Part shown: positions 37,342 to 44,653 of the stretch, in pieces | How positions within the stretch are numbered: the first letter of the stretch is position 1 | Layout of the letters: the number at the start of each line of letters is the position of its first letter | Assembly: GCA_023257195.1 (NCBI GenBank) | Contig: JALRCU010000003.1 | Span: forward strand, 1-64,000 | Length of the DNA: 64,000 nt | Reading direction: 5' to 3' | From: Holophagaceae bacterium | Lineage (GTDB): Bacteria > Acidobacteriota > Holophagae > Holophagales > Holophagaceae | Position numbers and translations under genes: made by a program | The notes under the pieces: model-generated | Seen by the model: only the letters and a program-made list of their open reading frames with translations | What the model was told of the DNA's origin: nothing | Databases searched by the model: none

Positions 37342-38207
37342 ACGTCTCTAAACGGCCTGCCTTAGGTAAGGGTCTCAAGGCACTTATGCAACAACGCACC
37401 TCTGTGGGCGATGCTAATTCGCAAGAAGTTCTCATTGATCTTTTAGTGCCCAATCGCGCTCAACCCCGCATTACCTTCAATGACGTGGCTTTGGATGAGC
37501 TCTCTGCGAGTATCAAAACCCACGGTATTATTCAACCGATCGTGACGCGCAAGGTCGGTGAGCGATTTGAAATCATTGCGGGTGAACGTCGTTGGCGTGC
37601 AGCTAAAAAGGCAGGTCTTGTTCATGTCCCCATTGTAGTTCGAGAAGTTCCTGACAACGAACTACTTGAATACGCGCTCGTTGAAAATATCCAAAGAGAA
37701 GAGCTGAATCCCATTGAAGAAGGAAGAGCCTATTGGAATCTGGGGAATCTATTGAAATATACGCAAGAACAAGTGGCGGATCGTGTTGGTAAATCGAGAC
37801 CCCAAGTGGCGAATACGCTTCGACTTTTAAAATTACCGAGTGCTGTTCAGACAATGATTTCAGAGCGACAACTGTCGATCGGCCACGCAAAAGTTTTATT
37901 AAGCTTAGAAAGCCCTCGACTTCAGGAACAGGTGGCTCGGGAGGTCCTCGAGCGTCGCCTGAGTGTCCGCGCCCTTGAAGTACGAGTGAACCAACTCCAA
38001 ACCCTCAAAACTCTCAAGAAAAAGAAACTGAATCCCAACATGGTTTTTCTAAAGGATGCTGCGGAAAAACTCACACAAGTGTGGTCAACCCGTGTTGAGA
38101 TTAAGGGGCAGGGGAAAAAAGGCATCCTTATGTTTCACTTCAGCGACGCCGAACAACTTGATCGTCTTTTCGAGGGGCTTAAAGTTGGCCCTTTTAAAAA
38201 AACCTAA
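37338..38207 (+). CDS. parB: chromosome-partitioning protein ParB/Spo0J
   Basis: CTP-dependent DNA clamp that loads at parS. N-terminal ParA-contact motif RPALGKGLKALM, CTPase motif GERRWRAAK at 82-90 and ENIQREELNP (Asn117), then a helix-turn-helix (TQEQVADRVGKSRPQVANTLRLLKL) and a C-terminal dimerisation domain. 289 residues, typical. The two parS-like sites at 5.6 and 6.9 kb, and the half-sites at its own promoter, are the likely targets. Confidence 0.95.
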   Translation: MNVSKRPALGKGLKALMQQRTSVGDANSQEVLIDLLVPNRAQPRITFNDVALDELSASIKTHGIIQPIVTRKVGERFEIIAGERRWRAAKKAGLVHVPIVVREVPDNELLEYALVENIQREELNPIEEGRAYWNLGNLLKYTQEQVADRVGKSRPQVANTLRLLKLPSAVQTMISERQLSIGHAKVLLSLESPRLQEQVAREVLERRLSVRALEVRVNQLQTLKTLKKKKLNPNMVFLKDAAEKLTQVWSTRVEIKGQGKKGILMFHFSDAEQLDRLFEGLKVGPFKKT

Positions 38208-38250
38208 TGTCTTGATAATGATTGCTCAATCCTAATAGACCTATATCTCA

Positions 38251-39540
38251 ATGATGGACTTTCATTCGGCTGATTGCTTTATCCCCGCCCTTCCGCCTGT
38301 TGATTTTGGAAAAGGGCTTACGCAGTTATCGGATCGATCTTTTTTTGGCATAAAGAAAGGGCTTCACAACACTCAAACTATTCTTAAAGCTCTTGGGCAC
38401 CCCGATCGTCATTACCCAATAGTCTTGATCGGGGGTACGAATGGTAAAGGCAGTACCGGATCGATCTTGGCTCATGCCTGCCGGGCGTCGGGTTTGAAAG
38501 TGGGATGGACGACCAGCCCACATTTGACACACCCCCGAGAACGGATATGGATCAATGGACAATACATTGCCCCCCCTACTTTTAATCGCATTCTAGAAAC
38601 GATCTTCCATAAAGAAAAAGACCTCGGAATCACATTGACTTATTTTGAGTCCATCATTGCCACGGCCTTGCAATCATTCTCAGAGGAGCACATCGATCTT
38701 GCCATTGTCGAAGTGGGCATGGGAGGTCGATGGGATGCGACCAATGTGACCGATCCCATCCTAAGTGTGATTACCAATGTGGGCTTAGATCATCAACAGT
38801 ATCTCGGTCATACGAGAGAACTGATTGGGCGAGAGAAGTTGGCTATTGCGCGCTCCCACCGTTCTCTTGTCTTAGGCCCTTCGTTATCTCAGGATTGGGT
38901 TGAACCCCTATTAGAGTGCTCACCCTCGGTTCACTTTACCTCTCCTCTCACAACCAACGTCCAGCTTTTCTGGAATCACTCGCTGATCGATGGCCAAAGA
39001 TTTGGCTTAGCCGGCCGTCATCAATTGGATAATCTGGCATGCGCTGAGGGAGCATTGGAGTGTTTAAGAAGCATGGGGTTCAAACTTCCGCACCACCTAT
39101 GTAAGGAAAGTTTGGCCTTTCTTCATTGGCCAGGACGACTTTCTGCACTCCCAGGGTTTGACAATGTGTGGCTAGACGGCGCGCATAATCCAGAAGGACT
39201 CGAAGCTCTCAGGGAGCATTGCATAGCAACAGGTATGATCCCCCATCTTTATTTTGGGGTTATGAAAGATAAAGATCTCTCGGCGATAGTACAAGTACTC
39301 AAACACTTTCCGCACCAATCCATCACTCTCCTTCAAGGAAAAGCAGATCGATTTGCAACGCTCGATAATCTCGGGACATTACTCTCATGCGCCTCCATTG
39401 ATTATAAAAATCTTTCCTCATGGGACGGATTAGAATCTCACATAAAAGTACACCAAGGAGACCCCGTCCTATTTCTAGGCTCACTTTATCTTGTAGGAGA
39501 AATCCTTGAGCATTTTGATTTAATGCCTAACCCTGAGTAA
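38251..39540 (+). CDS. folC: folylpolyglutamate / dihydrofolate synthase
   Basis: Mur-ligase-fold enzyme adding glutamate to dihydropteroate and/or folates. P-loop GGTNGKGSTG at 61-70, SPHLTHPRERIWING, and VEVGMGGRWDATNV are characteristic, with LDGAHNPEGLEALRE in the C-terminal domain. 429 residues. Start ATG 38251 or the adjacent ATG 38254. Supports the folate pool used by GlyA and ThyX. Confidence 0.94.
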   Translation: MMDFHSADCFIPALPPVDFGKGLTQLSDRSFFGIKKGLHNTQTILKALGHPDRHYPIVLIGGTNGKGSTGSILAHACRASGLKVGWTTSPHLTHPRERIWINGQYIAPPTFNRILETIFHKEKDLGITLTYFESIIATALQSFSEEHIDLAIVEVGMGGRWDATNVTDPILSVITNVGLDHQQYLGHTRELIGREKLAIARSHRSLVLGPSLSQDWVEPLLECSPSVHFTSPLTTNVQLFWNHSLIDGQRFGLAGRHQLDNLACAEGALECLRSMGFKLPHHLCKESLAFLHWPGRLSALPGFDNVWLDGAHNPEGLEALREHCIATGMIPHLYFGVMKDKDLSAIVQVLKHFPHQSITLLQGKADRFATLDNLGTLLSCASIDYKNLSSWDGLESHIKVHQGDPVLFLGSLYLVGEILEHFDLMPNPE

Positions 39541-39583
39541 TAAGACAAAAGAGCAATGTAAACTATATTCCTGTGGAGTATCA

Positions 39584-40384
39584 ATGGGTTGGCAGTTAGG
39601 TCCGCTTGAGTTCTCAAATCGACTTATTTTGGGAACGGGGAAATATCCCTCGTTCGATGTCATGCAGGCCTGTCATCAGGCCGCTGAAGTAGAGATGATT
39701 ACCTTGGCCGTTCGTCGTTTTGACCTGAGTGCAGAAGGCAAAACCAACATTCTCCATTGGATCCCCCCCCATTTACGTATTCTTCCTAATACAGCCGGAT
39801 GTTATAACGCTGAAGATGCTGTGCGTGTGGCACGATTAGCTCGAGAAGCGCTTGAAACGGATTGGATCAAACTCGAGGTGATCGGAGATCCCCATTCTTT
39901 GTATCCGGATAATGAAGCAACCCTCGTTGCAGCTCAAGCGCTAGCCAAAGAAAAATTTATTATCTTACCCTACGTAAACGCCGATCCTATTTTGGCAAAA
40001 AAATTAGCCGATCTTGGTTGTGCAGCTGTTATGCCTCTCGGGAGTGCGATTGGCTCAGGCCAAGGGGTCCAGAACCCTTCCGCTCTTCAGTTGATATGCG
40101 AAACGCTCAAGCCCTACAAGATTCCCATGATTGTCGATGCAGGCGTAGGAACAGCGAGTGACGCTTGTATTGCCATGGAACTCGGCGCAGATGGAGTACT
40201 AATGAATACGGCGGTAGCCGAAGCGAAAAACCCGGTCGTAATGGCTGCAGCGATGTGTGCTGCCATTCGCGCCGGACGACTTGCTTTTGAAGCAGGGCGT
40301 ATGCCCCATCGATCCTCCGCTCAACCAAGTAGTCCAACCCAGGGAGTTATTATGTCGTCTGCTAAGTACAGCGAGAGTCTCTAA
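39584..40384 (+). CDS. thiG: thiazole synthase
   Basis: TIM-barrel enzyme forming the thiamin thiazole ring from DXP, ThiS-thiocarboxylate and dehydroglycine. LILGTGKYPSF, the Schiff-base lysine Lys96 in WIKLEVIGD, NADPILAKKLADLGCAAVMPLGSAIGSGQG and VDAGVGTASDA are all family hallmarks. 266 residues with a slightly long C-terminal tail. No thiS, thiH/thiO or thiF is adjacent, and the 43-bp gap upstream cannot hold a TPP riboswitch. The phosphatase gene begins at the very next base. Confidence 0.94.
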   Translation: MGWQLGPLEFSNRLILGTGKYPSFDVMQACHQAAEVEMITLAVRRFDLSAEGKTNILHWIPPHLRILPNTAGCYNAEDAVRVARLAREALETDWIKLEVIGDPHSLYPDNEATLVAAQALAKEKFIILPYVNADPILAKKLADLGCAAVMPLGSAIGSGQGVQNPSALQLICETLKPYKIPMIVDAGVGTASDACIAMELGADGVLMNTAVAEAKNPVVMAAAMCAAIRAGRLAFEAGRMPHRSSAQPSSPTQGVIMSSAKYSESL

Positions 40385-42067
40385 ATGAGTAAAGTGACTT
40401 TAAAAATCTGTTTTTATTTTCTTATTTTTTCAACACTGAATATTTTTCCACAAGCAAATCCTCGACCTCGCTTAGTAGTCATACTATCGGTGGACCAATT
40501 ATCCGCTGACTTAGTAGGCCGCTATCAACCTCAATGGTCTTGGGGTTTTAAAACCCTTTTCAAAGAGGGAGTTGTTTTTTCTCAAGCTTATCAATCTCAT
40601 GCCTCTACCGAGACAGCGCCAGGACATGCCACGATCTTGTCGGGTCGATATCCCTCACATACCGGGATCGTGAGTAATACATGGTTTGGTCCAGGCTTTA
40701 AACGAATTGACTCGACCGAAGATGATAATGCTTCGGTTTTGCTTGCTCCGGCGGGGCGAAAAGGAGCGAGCAATAGTTGGTTCTCGGGCACTAGTTTGGG
40801 CGATTGGCTCATTCGTCAAGACCCTCATTCGCGAGTTGTCGCTATTGCCGGGAAAGACCGCTCGAGTATTTTTATGGCAGGTTCTTCCACTTCTCATGTC
40901 TATTGGTTTGAGCCCTTTATAGGGTTCACCACCTCAATCGCTTATCGACTTGACTTGCCCCCTTGGCTTCTAAGGGCCAACGAACAGTGGCTTAAGTCCC
41001 TAGAAAAGCAATCGATTGTTTGGTCGGCTTCAAAAACCAATCCTTCAGCAACTAATCCTCAATCTTATCTTTTGGATGGAGATTATTTCGGAGAAAGAAT
41101 CATCAAGACGGGTCTTCCCAAGACCATTAAAACCATTAATGATCCTGTAGATTCTAGTTTTTTTAAACGCTTTCGAGCCACCCCTTTTTATGACGAACTC
41201 ATTCTTCAATTTGCACAAAAAGTAATTGAGGAAGAAAAACTGGGTCAAGGAAGTCGTCTTGATGTCTTGGCAATCGGTCTTTCTGCAACGGATTATATAG
41301 GACACAACTTTGGAACCGGTGGACCCGAAATGCAGGATCACCTTTTAAAGTTAGACCAAGCCCTCGGTTCCTTTATCGGGTACCTAAAATCGATAGATTC
41401 AAACGTGGTAATTGTCCTCACTGCAGATCATGGTGCCCCTGACTTTGCTGAACGATTAAACGCACAAGGTCTTAAAGCCGAGAGAGATTCGTATACCTCA
41501 TGGCTGAAAGAACTTAATGCGCTTGCTCAAATTCAATTAGCCCTCTCGCCTACCGACACCTCGGGCATCTTTAAGGTGACAGGGAATCCTCCGAGTGAAC
41601 TCTACCTTAATCAGGTAGCGCTCGGGATAGACACCGATCCGTCTCTTCGAGCAAAACTAATGCCCAAACTCCTCGCGATGGTCAAAACCGCTCCTCATGT
41701 TGCCGAGGCTTTCAGTCGTGAAGAAATAGAGCAAGCCGCCGTTCCTCCCAAATCCGATCCTCGAACACTATCGATGTCTCAACGGTTTCATATGAGTTAC
41801 GATCCTCGTCGTTCAGGTGATATTTTTATTGTTTTCAAACCGTACACCACATGGGGCATGGGGGGATCTCAACATGGGAGTCCAATGAACTATGATCGCC
41901 ATGTCCCCCTTGTATTTTGGGGTCCATGGAAACATCAGATCATAACGGAAGGTGTAGAAATTGTAGACCTAGCGCCTACCCTCGCCTCAGAATTAGGCAT
42001 TAAGCCCCTACAAGTACTCGACGGAAAAATATTAAACCTTCAACCAAAGATCAAAATCACTCGATGA
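40385..42067 (+). CDS. PafA-like alkaline phosphatase / phosphodiesterase (exported)
   Basis: Signal peptide ending near FPQA, then an alkaline-phosphatase-superfamily domain: LVVILSVDQLSADLVGRY (Asp37 metal), STETAPGHATILSGRYPSHTGI with the nucleophile threonine, and LTADHGAPDF for the second metal set. The layout is that of the type-I phosphodiesterase/PafA group, which cleaves phosphomonoesters and is Ca/Zn-dependent in the periplasm. Start ATG immediately follows the thiG stop, and the stop overlaps the marC-type gene as ATGA, so all three are translationally linked. Phosphate scavenging is a likely role. Confidence 0.88.
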   Translation: MSKVTLKICFYFLIFSTLNIFPQANPRPRLVVILSVDQLSADLVGRYQPQWSWGFKTLFKEGVVFSQAYQSHASTETAPGHATILSGRYPSHTGIVSNTWFGPGFKRIDSTEDDNASVLLAPAGRKGASNSWFSGTSLGDWLIRQDPHSRVVAIAGKDRSSIFMAGSSTSHVYWFEPFIGFTTSIAYRLDLPPWLLRANEQWLKSLEKQSIVWSASKTNPSATNPQSYLLDGDYFGERIIKTGLPKTIKTINDPVDSSFFKRFRATPFYDELILQFAQKVIEEEKLGQGSRLDVLAIGLSATDYIGHNFGTGGPEMQDHLLKLDQALGSFIGYLKSIDSNVVIVLTADHGAPDFAERLNAQGLKAERDSYTSWLKELNALAQIQLALSPTDTSGIFKVTGNPPSELYLNQVALGIDTDPSLRAKLMPKLLAMVKTAPHVAEAFSREEIEQAAVPPKSDPRTLSMSQRFHMSYDPRRSGDIFIVFKPYTTWGMGGSQHGSPMNYDRHVPLVFWGPWKHQIITEGVEIVDLAPTLASELGIKPLQVLDGKILNLQPKIKITR

Positions 42068-42729
42068 CCCTAGAAACATTTTTTTCTACAAGTTCTTATC
42101 TGATTGGAGTGCTTGCCTCATTGTTTTCTGTATTGAATCCCGTGAGTGCCTCGGTGGTTTTCGCCTCAGCGACGGCTAATGTAGATTCAATGGCCATGAA
42201 AAAGATGGCACGACGCGCCTGTACGACGGCAGGTCTTGCGATGATTGTCTTTGCAGTACTAGGACAGTTTATCTTTAGCTTTTTTGGTTTTACAGCCCTC
42301 GCGATGAAATTTGTAGGAGGTATTTTGGTTTTATCCCGGTCCTTTGCTATGCTGTCGGGCGATAGCCAAGATCGGATTACTCCTCAGGAACAGGATGCGG
42401 CGCGCCACCGTCTTCCCGAAGATTATGCCGTGATTCCCTTTGGCATTCCTCTTCTTGCTGGCCCTGGGACACTCAGTACAGTGATGGGTTTTGTGACAGA
42501 AGTGTCTTTGTGGGACTACGCCTTAGTTCTGTTAGCTATTTTGACGAATATTACCTTGACGTATTTTGTTCTCATTAATGCCACCCGCATCTTTAAAAAA
42601 CTAGGAACCCTCGGCGAAAAAATTCTTACGAAACTAATGGGGCTGATCTTGGCAGGCGTGGGGATGCAGTTTCTCATCAACGGAATACTCTCGTTGACCA
42701 CTCAAATTCGTTCACTCACCCCTCCCTAA
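42064..42729 (+). CDS. MarC-family integral membrane protein
   Basis: Six hydrophobic segments with MarC landmarks FSVLNPVSASVVFAS and IPLLAGPGTLSTVM, plus an LTYFVLINATRIFKKLGTLGEKILTKLMGLILAG end. Family function is unsettled; early links to multiple antibiotic resistance were not confirmed. 221 residues. ATGA overlap with the phosphatase gene. Confidence 0.88.
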   Translation: MTLETFFSTSSYLIGVLASLFSVLNPVSASVVFASATANVDSMAMKKMARRACTTAGLAMIVFAVLGQFIFSFFGFTALAMKFVGGILVLSRSFAMLSGDSQDRITPQEQDAARHRLPEDYAVIPFGIPLLAGPGTLSTVMGFVTEVSLWDYALVLLAILTNITLTYFVLINATRIFKKLGTLGEKILTKLMGLILAGVGMQFLINGILSLTTQIRSLTPP

Positions 42730-42765
42730 AACTCATCACCCTTCCTTCTCTGCCATGCTTAATCT

Positions 42766-43869
42766 ATGACTATTCAGGGCCTCAGTCGTTTTACCCAAAA
42801 GACGATGCGTCTCTCTTCAACTTGGGTTGTGATCGTCATACTCACGTTCTTTCTTTTGGGTACTTTTTTATTCCAAAATAAAAATCTGCTCCTCATCCCG
42901 CAACTCAATTTTTGGCTGGGGCTCATTTTTTTATTTTCATCCTATCCCGTTGGTATCGGACTACTATCCCCTCTTCCATGGCTTTATTCGGGCGATGACG
43001 AACTTCGAGCTGGAATTACAAGAGGAGCGCTTCAGTCGATCATTTTTAATTCTTTATGGCTCGCCGTCGCCTACAGTATTGCTTTTTTTATTTTGTCCGA
43101 TGGAGATAAGGGGGTACCCGCCCATTTTGTTGGCGAGGAAATTGGCCAACACTTTAAATATTGGGATTGGGTGAAGCGGGCCCCGGTCAACTCCGTGCTA
43201 TCGACCATCATCGGTGCCCTGATTGCCAATGGCAGGGTTGAAAAAATAGAAAAAGAAACCATGACCGAAGCTCTCAGCCAAATCCGGCTCCGTGGGCTCC
43301 AGGCGCAATTATCGCCCCATGTCCTTCACAACTCTCTCAACGGCCTTGCCGAATTAGTTCATCAAAATCCTATCAAAGCGGAGAGGGGTATATTGGGACT
43401 CTCAGCCTTGTATCGGCAATTTCTCGATTTTTCAGTCCAACACAAGAGTACGATCGGCAAAGAGAAAATCTTTATTGAGCATTGGGCTGATTTAGAGATT
43501 CTACGCTTAGGCTCTCGATTACACATAGAATGGCAATGGGACGATAGTTTAAACTCTATCCCCATACCTCCACTTGTTCTTCAACCACTCGTAGAAAATG
43601 CTATCAAACATGGTGTAACACCTTCGATCCATCCTTGTATTCTTCGTATTCAATCCTTTCGCATGCCCGATGGACGCATCTCTCTATCCGTAGAAAATAA
43701 CGGTATTTCTCTCGATCCTCGCTTCGCCTGGGGGCTAGGACTTACCAATCTAGATTCGAGACTTAAAATTGTTTATGGAAATCAATCTTCGCTGCAATTG
43801 CTTAAGCGAGACGATTGGACCTACGCCCAAGTAATTATTCCAGATCATTATTTAGGATGGTCTTTATGA
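42766..43869 (+). CDS. LytS/YehU-type sensor histidine kinase
   Basis: Four hydrophobic segments in the first 150 residues, then a His-kinase (5TM-LYT class) domain. The phosphoacceptor region LSPHVLHNSLNGL (His185) replaces the usual LxPHFLFNxLN, and the ATPase part has LVLQPLVENAIKHGV with the N-box asparagine near 276 and GLGLTNLDSRL. No sensor domain other than the membrane part. The regulator follows with ATGA overlap, so they are a pair. Confidence 0.9.
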   Translation: MTIQGLSRFTQKTMRLSSTWVVIVILTFFLLGTFLFQNKNLLLIPQLNFWLGLIFLFSSYPVGIGLLSPLPWLYSGDDELRAGITRGALQSIIFNSLWLAVAYSIAFFILSDGDKGVPAHFVGEEIGQHFKYWDWVKRAPVNSVLSTIIGALIANGRVEKIEKETMTEALSQIRLRGLQAQLSPHVLHNSLNGLAELVHQNPIKAERGILGLSALYRQFLDFSVQHKSTIGKEKIFIEHWADLEILRLGSRLHIEWQWDDSLNSIPIPPLVLQPLVENAIKHGVTPSIHPCILRIQSFRMPDGRISLSVENNGISLDPRFAWGLGLTNLDSRLKIVYGNQSSLQLLKRDDWTYAQVIIPDHYLGWSL

Positions 43870-44591
43870 AAGCGCTCATTATTGATGATGAGCCACTCGC
43901 GAGACAAAGACTTCGTCGATTACTTAACGAGCTCGATGTCGAGGTTGTAGGCGAGTTTGCAGATGGTCCCGATGCACTAGCATGGTTCAAAGAACACAAT
44001 GAACCTGATGTGTGCTTTCTTGATATACAGATGCCCGGTGCCAGTGGCTTAGAAATCATTGCAGAACTGCCCCATACCTTAAACGTCGTCTTTGTCACCG
44101 CTTTTGATCAACACGCTGTGAATGCCTTTGATCTTGAAGCGTCCGATTATCTTCTCAAGCCTGTTTCCAAAGATCGCCTCGCGCGCTGTCTCGATCGTTT
44201 ACAGACTTTGCCGCCCCCGAAGCGTAAAGAGCAAGCCCTCTCTATTGGCTCACGCTATCCCGTCAAAGTAGGGAATGGCTATGTCTTCATAGATCTTAAA
44301 CGCACGACACACTTTGAGGTAGAAGAAGAGTCCGTATGGGCTTGGGTACAACTAGGCCCCGATGGCCACCAGCGCTTTCGAACCCTATGGGATACGCTCG
44401 CTCAAGTCGAAACACGGTTCATCCACGAAGGTCTTATCCGTATTCAACGACATCTTCTTTTAAGAACCCAAGCTATTTTAGGTGCTCGTACACTCGAAGG
44501 CGGTCGTCTTTCTGTGCGCGTCGCAGAGGGGGTTGAATTAGAAGTAAGTCGGTCGGTCACGCCTCAAATCAAAGAGATCTGCGGTCTCTAA
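43866..44591 (+). CDS. LytTR-type response regulator
   Basis: Receiver domain with acidic pair Asp7-Asp8, phosphoacceptor Asp53 (VCFLDIQMPG), Thr in VFVTAFD and Lys in YLLKPVS, then a LytTR DNA-binding domain (about 140-240; FIHEGLIRIQRHLLLRTQAI resembles the usual RVHRSYLVN block). ATG 43866 overlaps the kinase stop; a longer frame starting at 43815 lies inside the kinase gene and is not needed. LytTR proteins bind paired imperfect direct repeats and control envelope or secreted functions; the 62-bp gap before the BNR gene is a possible target. Confidence 0.93.
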   Translation: MKALIIDDEPLARQRLRRLLNELDVEVVGEFADGPDALAWFKEHNEPDVCFLDIQMPGASGLEIIAELPHTLNVVFVTAFDQHAVNAFDLEASDYLLKPVSKDRLARCLDRLQTLPPPKRKEQALSIGSRYPVKVGNGYVFIDLKRTTHFEVEEESVWAWVQLGPDGHQRFRTLWDTLAQVETRFIHEGLIRIQRHLLLRTQAILGARTLEGGRLSVRVAEGVELEVSRSVTPQIKEICGL

Positions 44592-44653
44592 GGAATTGAC
44601 TTCGGTGGCCTTTCCTCACTGAGGCTAAACTGTGGAGACACGAGGTCCATCCT

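Noticed and set aside
39541-39583. TPP riboswitch before thiG
   Set aside because: 43 bp is too short and the THI-box core is absent.
40440-40456. Single DnaA-box-like TTTTCCACA
   Set aside because: Isolated copy inside a gene; no cluster or AT-rich unwinding region, so no origin is claimed in this window.
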